Shown piece after piece: positions 35,225 to 44,991 of a stretch of 64,000 nucleotides of DNA. Numbering within the stretch: position 1 is the first letter of the stretch; the number at the start of each line of letters is the position of its first letter. The position numbers were made by a program, and so were the translations under genes. A model generated the notes under the pieces. That model made no database searches and was not told the DNA's origin. It worked only from the letters and a program-made list of their open reading frames with translations. The DNA comes from Streptomyces puniciscabiei (lineage in GTDB: Bacteria > Actinomycetota > Actinomycetes > Streptomycetales > Streptomycetaceae). The stretch spans positions 4,506,001 to 4,570,000 of the forward strand of contig NZ_VFNX01000001.1 in the NCBI RefSeq assembly GCF_006715785.1. The letters are read 5' to 3'.

Positions 35225-35713
35225 GTGAGCGCAAGTGCGGAGCGCGAGCGCTGGGAGCTGCAGGCCGAAGGCGGCGTGGGGCCGCTGCGGTTCGGGATGT
35301 CTCCGGCAGAGGTCGCCCAGGCGCTGCTGGTCTCCGAACCTGAAGCGCGGGTCGGCGGCCCGTACGGGCAGGAAGACTTCCCGGGCGGCGTGAAGGCGTT
35401 CTACGACGCGGGCGAGCTTGCGTGCGTCGCGCTGGACGCAGTCGCCGGTCCGCAGGTCTTCCTGGCGGACTTCCCGCTGGCAGGCAGTGATCCGGCGCAG
35501 GGCCACCAGTTCCTCCTGGACCACGCCGCCGAGCACGGGAACTGGGTGCTTTACACCCCTGACGCCTCGCTGTCCTTGACCGATCTCGGAATCCTCCTGC
35601 GTGAGCAGCGGGTCGGGGAAGCGCTCCTGACACGTCCGCTCTTCGTCAAGGAGGAGTGGTTGGAGTCGGAGTACTACCGCGATCACCTTCCGCTGGAAGG
35701 CGTCCCAGGCTGA
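35225..35713 (+). CDS. Conserved hypothetical protein
   Basis: A 162-residue soluble protein not assigned to a family. It begins with a short charged helix, then GVGPLRFGMSPAEVAQAL, a pattern seen in small actinobacterial proteins with a regular alpha/beta fold, and ends EEWLESEYYRDHLPLEG. GTG 35225 is chosen for the upstream GGAGG; a longer frame exists. It is followed 44 bases later by the L7/L12-like gene on the same strand. Confidence 0.6.
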   Translation: MSASAERERWELQAEGGVGPLRFGMSPAEVAQALLVSEPEARVGGPYGQEDFPGGVKAFYDAGELACVALDAVAGPQVFLADFPLAGSDPAQGHQFLLDHAAEHGNWVLYTPDASLSLTDLGILLREQRVGEALLTRPLFVKEEWLESEYYRDHLPLEGVPG

Positions 35714-35757
35714 GCGCTCGGCCCGCCCGCCTCCCGGATCGATCTAGGATCTCTGTC

Positions 35758-36048
35758 ATGGACATCGTCGAACTTCTCCTCATAGTGGGCCTCTTCGCGG
35801 GGATCGTGAGCGTCCAGAACCGTCTCTCCGGCATGGACAAGCGACTGGTGCGCATCGAGGGACGACTCGCTCTGATCGCCGACCGGCTGGGACTGGAGGA
35901 GTCGGACGAACAGCGCGCGCAGCGGGAGCGGGTCGAGGTGCTGGTGCGCCAGGGCAAGCAGATCGCGGCGATCAAGGCGTACCGCGAGATGACCGGCGCT
36001 GACCTGAAGGAAGCCAAGGACGCGGTGGACCGGATGGGCGACCTCTAG
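35758..36048 (+). CDS. Membrane-anchored L7/L12 C-terminal-like protein
   Basis: A 96-residue protein. An N-terminal hydrophobic helix (IVELLLIVGLFAGIVSV) is followed by a short coiled segment (NRLSGMDKRLVRIEGRLALIADRL) and then KQIAAIKAYREMTGADLKEAKDAVDRM, which matches the C-terminal fold of ribosomal protein bL12. There is no bL12 N-terminal dimerisation domain, so this is not the ribosomal protein. The role is unknown. ATG 35758 starts the hydrophobic helix. Confidence 0.75.
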   Translation: MDIVELLLIVGLFAGIVSVQNRLSGMDKRLVRIEGRLALIADRLGLEESDEQRAQRERVEVLVRQGKQIAAIKAYREMTGADLKEAKDAVDRMGDL

Positions 36049-36330
36049 CCGCTACGGCGTCATGATCTGGCGATGGGTGAGTACGCCTGACCCACCGGCC
36101 CGAACGGGCCGGCGGCTGACGAGTGATCGCTCCCGGGCCGTCCCTGGGCCGTGCGAGGGCACCCGACGCCACTCGTCGGCGACCGGCAGCGACGGACGAG
36201 CCACCCCCGTCACCCACGAAACGCCAGGTCACAGCCCCCGCACCAAACGGGTTAACACCCAAGCCTGGCGTTCAGGCAAGATGGGGTGTATCTGCCCACT
36301 GCCAGATTTCAAGCTGCCGGACGGTTTCTC

Positions 36331-37995
<1,665 letters not shown>

Positions 37996-38001
37996 TCGGT
38001 C

Positions 38002-38415
38002 TTGCGCCACATCTATCGCTGCCCGCTGCGCTGGTCGGACATGGACGCGTACGGACATGTCAACAACGCGATCTTCCTCCGCTATCTGGAGGAGGCTCGC
38101 ATCGACTTCCTGTCCCTGCGCGGCAAGGAGTCCAAGCAGGGGTCCGTGGTGGCGCGCCATGAGATCGACTACAAGCGCCAGCTCGTCCACCGGCCCACGC
38201 CCGTGGACATCGAGCTGTGGGTCACCGAGATCAGGGCCGCGTCCTTCACCGTCACCTACGAGGTGAAGGACGCGGACGTGATCTACGTGCAGGCGTCCAC
38301 CGTGGTCGTCCCGTTCGACTTCGAGACGCAGCGGCCGCGCCGGCTCACCGCCGGGGAGCGGGAGTTCCTCGACGGCTACCGCGACGACGCCGACGAGGAG
38401 GCCGTCGCCGCATGA
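38002..38415 (+). CDS. Acyl-CoA thioesterase, hotdog fold
   Basis: A 137-residue YbgC/4HBT-type thioesterase. It has RWSDMDAYGHVNNAIFLRYLEEARIDFL with the catalytic Asp (DMDAYGHVNN motif), then RHEIDYKRQL. It hydrolyses acyl-CoA thioesters in the cytoplasm. The TTG start 6 bases after the ettA stop suggests co-transcription. Its stop overlaps the next gene's start (ATGA). Confidence 0.87.
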   Translation: MRHIYRCPLRWSDMDAYGHVNNAIFLRYLEEARIDFLSLRGKESKQGSVVARHEIDYKRQLVHRPTPVDIELWVTEIRAASFTVTYEVKDADVIYVQASTVVVPFDFETQRPRRLTAGEREFLDGYRDDADEEAVAA

Positions 38416-39089
38416 CGGTGCTGCACCTGGCCGACGAGACGGAGGCGGCCGACCTCGCCGCCTTCCTCTCCCGGCTGCTCCACTACGACCGTGGAGCCGC
38501 GGTGCGGCTGCAGGCGGCCGGCACGGCGCTCGCCGTCTTCGGCCGGCCGCCGTCCTTCGAGGTGCTGGCCGTCCGTGCGGTACGGCTGGCGAAGCCCTAC
38601 GAGAAGGGCCTCGACGTCACCCTGGACGTGACCGTCTCCGCCGGTGAGTTCCTGGAGTCCGTGGACGAGCGCGCGGCCACCGCCGCCGTGCCCGCCGCGG
38701 TCACCGGGCCGCCGTGGGCCGGTGTGCTGCCGCCGCGCGGCGGCTGGCGGCCCGAGCCGGGGCTGCCCGCGCCGGACGCGCTGCGGGCGACCGTCGCCGC
38801 GGCGGTCACCGAGTTCCGGACCCGTACGGAGCAACTGGCACCGGACGGCCGCACCCGCGCGGAGCTGGACCGGATCGGGCGGGACATCTGGTCCCGGGAG
38901 ATCGGGCGGACCGGGCTCCCGGTGCGGGCCGTGCACGCGGCCCAGTCCCTGGGCTTCCTGCGGCCGGGCGCCGACCCGGCCGACACCGGGCTGTTCTCCT
39001 CGGGGGCATGGCTCAGGCTGCGCACCCCGTACGGGTCCGTCGCCGTACGGCGCGCAGGGCTCGGCTCGCTGGGCGTCAGCGTGCGCTGA
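38412..39089 (+). CDS. Conserved actinobacterial hypothetical protein
   Basis: A 225-residue soluble protein, family not recognised. It starts MTVLHLADETEAADLAAFLSR and has FEVLAVRAVRLAKP and AVHAAQSLGFLRPGADPADT. Its start overlaps the thioesterase stop, so it is the third gene of the ettA-thioesterase operon. No membrane segment or known motif is seen. Confidence 0.72.
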   Translation: MTVLHLADETEAADLAAFLSRLLHYDRGAAVRLQAAGTALAVFGRPPSFEVLAVRAVRLAKPYEKGLDVTLDVTVSAGEFLESVDERAATAAVPAAVTGPPWAGVLPPRGGWRPEPGLPAPDALRATVAAAVTEFRTRTEQLAPDGRTRAELDRIGRDIWSREIGRTGLPVRAVHAAQSLGFLRPGADPADTGLFSSGAWLRLRTPYGSVAVRRAGLGSLGVSVR

Positions 39090-39138
39090 GCCTGCCCGCC
39101 CGGGCCGCCGTACGCATCCGGCCTTCTGCGACGGGTGG

Positions 39139-39543
39139 TCAGTCCGGCGTGTTGATCATCGAAGCGGCGGCGTACGTCAGGTAGTTCCACAGCGTCGTCT
39201 CGTGCTCCTCGGACAGCCCGAGTTCCTCGACGGCCACCCGCATGTGCCGCAGCCAGGCGTCGTGCGCCGCACGGTCCACGGTGAACGGGGCGTGCCGCAT
39301 GCGCAGCCGGGGGTGGCCGCGGTTCTCGCTGTAGGTGGTGGGGCCGCCCCAGTACTGCATCAGGAACAGGGCGAGGCGCTCCTCGGCCGGACCCAGGTCC
39401 TCCTCCGGGTACATCGGCCGGAGGAACGGGTCCTCGGCGACTCCCTCGTAGAAACGGTGGACCAGCCGGCGGAAGGTCTCCTCCCCGCCGACCTGCTCGT
39501 AGAAGGTCTGCTCCTGAAGCGTGCCGCGCCGAATCTCATTCAC
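39139..39543 (-). CDS. glbO: Group II truncated haemoglobin (trHbO)
   Basis: A 134-residue 2-over-2 globin. It has FYEQVGGEETFRRLVHRFYEGVAEDP, MYPEEDLGPAEERLALFLMQYWGGP, YSENRGHPRLRMRHAPF (proximal His in RMRHAPF) and AAHDAWLRHM. The family binds O2/CO/NO or peroxide; in mycobacteria it assists oxygen delivery. ATG 39543. It faces the methyltransferase gene on the opposite strand. Confidence 0.9.
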   Translation of the reverse strand: MNEIRRGTLQEQTFYEQVGGEETFRRLVHRFYEGVAEDPFLRPMYPEEDLGPAEERLALFLMQYWGGPTTYSENRGHPRLRMRHAPFTVDRAAHDAWLRHMRVAVEELGLSEEHETTLWNYLTYAAASMINTPD

Positions 39544-39604
39544 GTCCCCATGGTCTCAGACCGGGTGACCCAGGACTCAAGGCCTAGGACTCTACTGTGG
39601 ACCC

Positions 39605-40582
39605 ATGGGTGCCCACGACGCCGAGACCGACCGCCTGGCCGTCGCCGCGCGCGAGGCGCTGGTGCGGGAGATCGACGCCGAGGGAGCCTTCGCCGGGGAC
39701 CCGGTGTGGCGTGAGGCGTTCGCGGCGGTGCCCCGGCACCTGTTCGTGCCGTACTACTACGTCGCCGGACCGCGCGGCTACGAGCGCCGCTGGGGCGAGA
39801 GCCCCGAGCCCGAGGCCCGCGAACGCTGGGTGCGCGGCGCCTACGAGGACGTGCCGCTGGCCACCCGGCTGCGCGACGGCGAGCTGGTCTCCTCCAGCAG
39901 CCAGCCCTCCCTGATGGCGCGGATGCTGGCCGCGCTGGAGGTCGAGGACGGCAACCGGCTCCTGGAGGTGGGCGCCGGCACCGGCTACAACGCGGCCCTG
40001 CTCGCCCACCGGCTCGGCGACGACGACCTCGTCACCACCGTCGACCTGGAACCGGAGATCACCGAGTCGGCCCGCCGGCACCTTCAGGCGGCCGGATTCC
40101 ACCCGGCCGTCGTCACCGGCGACGGCGCGCGCGGTGTTCCGGAACGCGCCCCGTTCGACCGGATCATCGCCACCTGCGAGCTGTCCACGGTCCCGCGCGC
40201 CTGGCTCGCCCAGTGCCGCCCGGGTGCCCGCGTCCTGACCCCGCTGGCCACCGGACTGCTCGCGCTCACCGTGCGGGACGCGGCCCATGGCGAGGGCCGT
40301 TTCCTGCCGACGCCCGCCTACTTCGTGCCGCTGCGCGGCGCGGCCAGGCCGGAGCCGGCAGGTGCGTCGCTCGCCGGACTGCCGGACCGGGCCCGCGAGC
40401 AGGAGACGTTCCGTTTCCTGCTCGCGCTGACCCGGGGCACCCTCGATCCGCAGGAGGCCGGTGCGCTGTGGGAGCGCGAGGGCATGCCGGAGCGCGAGCG
40501 GTACGGCGTCACGGTCGACGGCGAGCACACCTGGGCGTGGCTGGACGAGCCGGAGGGGCCGTACGCCTGGCCCCTGCCGTGA
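39605..40582 (+). CDS. PCMT-like SAM-dependent methyltransferase
   Basis: A 325-residue protein of the protein-L-isoaspartate O-methyltransferase superfamily. SAM-binding motif I is LLEVGAGTGYNAALLAHRLG, preceded by SSSQPSLMARML, which corresponds to the ISxPxxxAxM substrate loop; motif II is TVDLEPEITES. The C-terminal 100 residues extend past the core. It may repair damaged Asp/Asn or act on another carboxylate. It is not next to the lanthipeptide locus, so a role there is unlikely. Confidence 0.82.
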   Translation: MGAHDAETDRLAVAAREALVREIDAEGAFAGDPVWREAFAAVPRHLFVPYYYVAGPRGYERRWGESPEPEARERWVRGAYEDVPLATRLRDGELVSSSSQPSLMARMLAALEVEDGNRLLEVGAGTGYNAALLAHRLGDDDLVTTVDLEPEITESARRHLQAAGFHPAVVTGDGARGVPERAPFDRIIATCELSTVPRAWLAQCRPGARVLTPLATGLLALTVRDAAHGEGRFLPTPAYFVPLRGAARPEPAGASLAGLPDRAREQETFRFLLALTRGTLDPQEAGALWEREGMPERERYGVTVDGEHTWAWLDEPEGPYAWPLP

Positions 40583-40612
40583 TCGCCCCCATGAACGCCC
40601 CGGTGCTCGCCG

Positions 40613-42139
40613 TCAGGCCCGGCGAACGGTGATCGTCGTCCAGGCGCCCACGTGCACCCGGTCGCCGTCCTGCAGCGGAACCGGCACGAACGGCTGGATC
40701 GGCTCCTCGGACATGTTGACCGTGGTGCCGTTGGTCGAGTTCTGGTCGACGACCGCCCAGTTGCCGTCCGGCTGCTGCACCAGCACCGCGTGCTGGTGCG
40801 AGACGCCCGGGTCCTCCGGCGGCACCGACAGGTCGATGTCGGGGGTGTCGCCGGTGGAGTGCCGTCGGCGCCCGATGGTGACCTGGTTGCCGCTGAGCGT
40901 GCGCTGCTGCTCGGGCGAGTACGCGGGCAGGTTCAGGCCCGCGGCCTCGGGGCCCGAGCGCTGCATCATCGCCATGAAGTAGTCACGGTCCGGGCCGATG
41001 GTCGCCGTCCAGGTGACCGGTCCCGCGGGCTGCTGCGGGAAGCCGGGGCCGCCGGGCGGGGCCTGGGTGGCACCGGGCTGGGGGTAGCCGTAGCCACCGC
41101 CGCCCTGTCCGCCACCGGGGCCGCCGGCGGGACCGGTGGACGACGGCGGGGAGATCACCCAGTCGTCCCCGCCGCCGAAGGACGGGCCGCCGGAGGGCGC
41201 GCCGCCGGGCGGGCGGCCGGTCTCGCGCGGGAACGCGGGCGGCGCGGGGGGACCCGACTGCTGGTACGCCTGCGGGGCACCGCCGGGACCGGCACCGGGA
41301 CCCGCGGGCGGGGTCGGACCGGGCGGCGGCGGTACCGGACGCGAGGGGTCGCCGCCGAAGCCCTGGGGCCCGGGCGGGACACCGGGACCGGAGGGCTCAC
41401 GCCCGAAGGGCGGCGGGCCGGAGGGGCCGCCCTGCCCGCCACCGAACCCGGAGGGGCCGGACGGGCCGCCGGAGCCGGGGCCACCCTGCCCGGGACCGCC
41501 GCCGAAGCCCGAGGGGCCACCGGAGCCGGGGCCCCGGTCGCCGCCGAAGCCGGACGGGCCGCCGGAGCCCTGGCCCTGGCCGCCGAAGCCGGGCGGCGGA
41601 CCGGGCGGACGCCCGTCGCCACCGAAGCCGGACGGGCCGCCGGAGCCCGACGGACCGGGCGAGGTCGGCGGTCCCGACGGGCCGCGCTCGGCGGCGAACG
41701 GCGTCGGGCCGGACGGCTCGCTGCCGAAGGACGGGATCGGCTCGGCGGGCCGGTTCATCTGCGAGGGCCGCGAGCCCTGGTACTCGTACCCGTCATTGCC
41801 GCCGTACGTCGCGCTCGGCGGCTGGAACCGCGGCTGCGGCGGGCGCGGCGCGGCCGGGGTGTACGAGGTGGCCGTGTTGGTCAGGAAGTTCCACCGGCAC
41901 TCCTCGCAGAAGGGCGCGCCGCCCTCGCGGGGCGTACGGCACTGCGGGCACAGCTCCGGCTCCGGGGCCGACGCGGCCGGCGGTCGTCCGCCGGCCTGGG
42001 CGCCCTGCGGGGGCGGGAAGCCGTAACCGCCCGCGGGCGGGGGCGGCGGGGGCGGAGGTACGGCACCGGCCATGCGGTGACCGCAGACCTCGCACCAGTC
42101 GTCGGAACCCGACTGGTGTCCGTTCGGGCAGGTCGGCAT
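40613..42139 (-). CDS. Zinc-ribbon, Gly/Pro-rich FHA-domain protein
   Basis: A 508-residue cytoplasmic protein. Two CxxC zinc ribbons open it (CPNGHQSGSDDWCEVCGH and CPQCRTPREGGAPFCEEC). Next come about 250 residues of FGG/GPSG/PPG low-complexity sequence. The C-terminal FHA domain (about 415-505) has IGRRRHSTGDTPDIDL, GVSHQHAVL and NSTNGTTVN, the phosphothreonine pocket residues. It is the last gene of the GlnX-GlnH-PknG-like operon, and the FHA domain may dock kinase products. No GarA-type ETTS motif is seen. Confidence 0.85.
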   Translation of the reverse strand: MPTCPNGHQSGSDDWCEVCGHRMAGAVPPPPPPPPAGGYGFPPPQGAQAGGRPPAASAPEPELCPQCRTPREGGAPFCEECRWNFLTNTATSYTPAAPRPPQPRFQPPSATYGGNDGYEYQGSRPSQMNRPAEPIPSFGSEPSGPTPFAAERGPSGPPTSPGPSGSGGPSGFGGDGRPPGPPPGFGGQGQGSGGPSGFGGDRGPGSGGPSGFGGGPGQGGPGSGGPSGPSGFGGGQGGPSGPPPFGREPSGPGVPPGPQGFGGDPSRPVPPPPGPTPPAGPGAGPGGAPQAYQQSGPPAPPAFPRETGRPPGGAPSGGPSFGGGDDWVISPPSSTGPAGGPGGGQGGGGYGYPQPGATQAPPGGPGFPQQPAGPVTWTATIGPDRDYFMAMMQRSGPEAAGLNLPAYSPEQQRTLSGNQVTIGRRRHSTGDTPDIDLSVPPEDPGVSHQHAVLVQQPDGNWAVVDQNSTNGTTVNMSEEPIQPFVPVPLQDGDRVHVGAWTTITVRRA

Positions 42140-42173
42140 GTCGGTGCTTCCCCTTCTCCGGATGTCTATTGGG

Positions 42174-43514
42174 TCACTTCTTTACACGAACAGTCTTTGT
42201 GGACCGGGTCTCCAGAGTCATCTCGTCCGCCTCTGCGACCTTCGTCTTCAACCGCACAGTACCTGTCGCGGCGTCGACCACGTCCACCACCTTCGCAAGC
42301 AGTTTCGCAGTATCCGCGTTCCCGGAGGCGTTGGCGAGCTGAACGGCCCGCCCCAGTTTGGCCGTTGCACCATCGAAATCGCCCGCTTTGCGGAGATCGA
42401 GGCCCTGCTTGATGGCTTGTGCCAGTTCGGCCTGCCCGGTGTAGTGGGCGACCTGGGGGCTGATCGAGGTGGAGGCCGCCATGTCGTCGGTCCACACGGC
42501 CCGTACGAGCCCCTGCGCGCCGAGGTTCTGTACCGATCCGTCCGCTTGCGGCACGACCAGCGAGACCCGCGCGGCGAGCATCTCCTGGCCGAGCCCGGCC
42601 GCCGGGACCTCGACGCACAGGTGGTAGTCGCGGGACTCGTCGCCCCAGGACCCGGTCGGATAATCCCCGGCGCGCGGCCCTGCCTCGGTGCGGCGGGCGG
42701 TCAAGTCCTCGACCGCGGGCGCGACTTGCTTGACGAAGCGGATGGTCGTGCCGACGGGTGTCCACACCCGCAGGGAGACGTCCGCGACCTCCTTGCCCAT
42801 CGCCTGCTCCATCATCTGCGTGAAGTCGGCGGCGAGGCCGGCCGGGTCGGCGACGATGTCGGCGGTGCCGAGCAATGCGGAGGCGATCCCTGTGACTTCT
42901 TTCACTTCCCAGTCGGTGCCCACGCCCCGCGCGTCACAGGTGAACCGTCCGGCGCACGCCTGAAGCGTCGCTCTCAGGTCCTCCGGCGACTCGTGTTCGT
43001 TGCGGCCGTCGGTGAGCAGGATGCCGTGCCGGATGGTGACCTCGGCCGAGTTCAGCAGCTGGTCGGCGAGCCGCAGCCAGGTGCCGATGGCCGTGCCGCC
43101 GCCCGCGCTGAGCCGGCGCAGCGCCTGTTTGGCCTGCTCGCGGGTGGTGGCGTCGGCGACCGCGAGGCGCCCGCCGCCCGGGTAGACCTCCTTGGCCACG
43201 TGGGTACCGCCGATCACCGCGAAGTGCGTGCCGTCGCGCAGGGTGTCGATCGCGGCGGCCGTGGCATCCCGGGCGCCCCGCATCTTCGTCGGCGGGTAGT
43301 CCATGGAACCGGAGCAGTCGACCATGACCGCCACGGCGGCCGACGGGCCCTGGCCCCGCGCGTACACCGGGGTCACGGAACTGCCGACCGTGCCGCCGCC
43401 GGTCGCGGTCACGGTGACGATCGCGTTGACCTCGCGCCCGCCCTCCGGCAGGTACTCGTTCTGGTAGACGTCCATCGAGAACTGCGGCGCATGCGACTTC
43501 GCGAAATTGGCCAT
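42174..43514 (-). CDS. VWA-domain protein
   Basis: A 446-residue protein with a von Willebrand factor A domain at about 55-250. The MIDAS motif is DCSGSMD (DxSxS), with a threonine in GGTAIGTWL and an aspartate in LLTDGRNEHE. A C-terminal beta-rich and helical region (AQAIKQGLDLRKAGDFDGATAKLGRAV, TPR-like) follows. There is no signal peptide, so it is likely an intracellular scaffold. It lies between the FHA and PP2C genes and would act with the kinase/phosphatase pair. Confidence 0.85.
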   Translation of the reverse strand: MANFAKSHAPQFSMDVYQNEYLPEGGREVNAIVTVTATGGGTVGSSVTPVYARGQGPSAAVAVMVDCSGSMDYPPTKMRGARDATAAAIDTLRDGTHFAVIGGTHVAKEVYPGGGRLAVADATTREQAKQALRRLSAGGGTAIGTWLRLADQLLNSAEVTIRHGILLTDGRNEHESPEDLRATLQACAGRFTCDARGVGTDWEVKEVTGIASALLGTADIVADPAGLAADFTQMMEQAMGKEVADVSLRVWTPVGTTIRFVKQVAPAVEDLTARRTEAGPRAGDYPTGSWGDESRDYHLCVEVPAAGLGQEMLAARVSLVVPQADGSVQNLGAQGLVRAVWTDDMAASTSISPQVAHYTGQAELAQAIKQGLDLRKAGDFDGATAKLGRAVQLANASGNADTAKLLAKVVDVVDAATGTVRLKTKVAEADEMTLETRSTKTVRVKK

Positions 43515-43626
43515 GCGTACTCAAATCCCCCTCGAACACCCTGTTGAAGCAGGGCGATGGCGGTGAACGGGCCGGTCCCCTCCGGCCCGTGGCCCCCGGC
43601 CCTGCGCGTGGCGCGTGGCCGCGGCC

Positions 43627-44988
43627 TCAGGCCGATACTGCCCCCTGCGGCGGCGCCGGGAACGGCACGACGGCCACTGTTACGTTGTCGTGGCCCCCGC
43701 CGTCCAGGGCGTGGCCGACGAGCACGCGGGCGCCGTGCAGCGGGCGCGCGGCCGCGTCCGCCGGCACGACCTCGGACATCTCCTCGGCCGTCTCGGCGTA
43801 GTTCCACAGGCCGTCGGTGCACACCACCACGACTCCGGACCGGTCCGGCTTGAAGGACGCGGTGTGCGGCTCCAGTTCGTAGGCGTCCGCGCCGAGCCAG
43901 CCGGTGATCGCGTGGGCGCGCTCGTCGGCGTACGCCTCGGCCTCGCTCATCAGACCGGCGGCGACCATCTGCGCGGCCCAGGAGTCGTCCTCGGTCAGCC
44001 GGGCCGCCGGCGCGCCGCGGTCGTCCGGCACCCAGTAGACGCGGCTGTCGCCGACCCAGCCGACGACCAGCAGCCCCGAGGTCACCACCGCGCCGACGAT
44101 CGTGCACGCCGGGGCGTTCTGGTGCGGGGCGTGCTCGCGGGCCGTCTGCGGCTCCTCGGCGAGCGCGTTCACGGCCTGCGCGGCGGCGACGATCGCCTCG
44201 TGCATGGCCGTCTGCGGATGCGTGCCGCGCGGCAGGGCGGCCAGCAGCGTGTCACCGGCCGCCTGCGACGCGGCCGTTGACGCGTCGTCGGGGCGGGTCG
44301 CGGAGGACACGCCGTCGCAGACGATCGCGACGGCGGCCGGGGTGCCGTCGGGCAGCGTGGTGTGGCCGACGGCGAAGGCGTCCTCGTTGCGGTGGTGGCG
44401 CAGACCCCGGTCGCTGACGGCGGCCACCGGGCCCGACTCCCGCTCCACGTGGTCGCGTTCGCGGGGCTGGGCGTGCCCGCAGTTCTCGCAGTAGCCGTCG
44501 CTGTCCACCCGGCCCGCCCGGCAGGCCACGCACACCTGGGCGGGCTCCTCCGGCACGGCCGCGTTCTGGTGGTTCTCGGCCACGCGCGGGTCCGGCGCCT
44601 GCAGCGGGTACTCGTCGGGCTCCGCGGGCCGGTCGAAGCGCACCCCGGACCCGGCCGGCTGCGGTCCGCAGCCGTGGCCGGCCGGGTCCGTGCCGGAGCC
44701 GTGCTCGGGCAGGGGGGTGCCGCCGGAGTCGGTGCCGGGCAGGTCGGCCGGCAGGTGCGGCGCCTGCGGGGTGCCGGAGCCGTCCGGCTCGGCGGCGGGC
44801 CAGGCCACGCCGTCCCCGAGGGAATCGGTCGCGGAGCCGGTCATGGTCAGCGTCGGGTGGTCCTGCGGCGGCTCGGGTACGACGGAGAGGTCGTACCCGC
44901 ACGCTCCGCAGAAGAGGTCACCCGGCTCGACGGGCTCCGCGCAGCTCGGGCACTTCGCCAGTGCGGCCTGCTGGGGCATCTGCGACAT
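43627..44988 (-). CDS. PP2C-family Ser/Thr phosphatase with zinc ribbons
   Basis: A 453-residue protein. Two zinc-ribbon-like clusters, CPSCAEPVEPGDLFCGACG and CVACRAGRVDSDGYCENCG, flank a disordered acidic stretch. A PP2C domain fills the second half: SDRGLRHHRNEDAFAV, VCDGVSSATRPD, VGWVGDSRVYW, and GGHDNVTVAVV near the end, with the metal-binding aspartates in place. It would reverse PknG phosphorylation. ATG 44988 is preferred to the TTG three bases earlier; it begins right after the pknG stop. Confidence 0.88.
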   Translation of the reverse strand: MSQMPQQAALAKCPSCAEPVEPGDLFCGACGYDLSVVPEPPQDHPTLTMTGSATDSLGDGVAWPAAEPDGSGTPQAPHLPADLPGTDSGGTPLPEHGSGTDPAGHGCGPQPAGSGVRFDRPAEPDEYPLQAPDPRVAENHQNAAVPEEPAQVCVACRAGRVDSDGYCENCGHAQPRERDHVERESGPVAAVSDRGLRHHRNEDAFAVGHTTLPDGTPAAVAIVCDGVSSATRPDDASTAASQAAGDTLLAALPRGTHPQTAMHEAIVAAAQAVNALAEEPQTAREHAPHQNAPACTIVGAVVTSGLLVVGWVGDSRVYWVPDDRGAPAARLTEDDSWAAQMVAAGLMSEAEAYADERAHAITGWLGADAYELEPHTASFKPDRSGVVVVCTDGLWNYAETAEEMSEVVPADAAARPLHGARVLVGHALDGGGHDNVTVAVVPFPAPPQGAVSA

Positions 44989-44991
44989 CAA

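Noticed and set aside
33510..35228. A 572-codon plus-strand frame overlapping the surface protein
   Set aside because: Arg/Pro/His-rich with no motifs; the frame starting at 33595 has a signal peptide, thioester residues and sorting signal.
39605..40582. PCMT-like methyltransferase as the FxLD lanthipeptide methyltransferase
   Set aside because: It lies 36 kb away in conserved core sequence beside glbO, and has no FxLD-system context.
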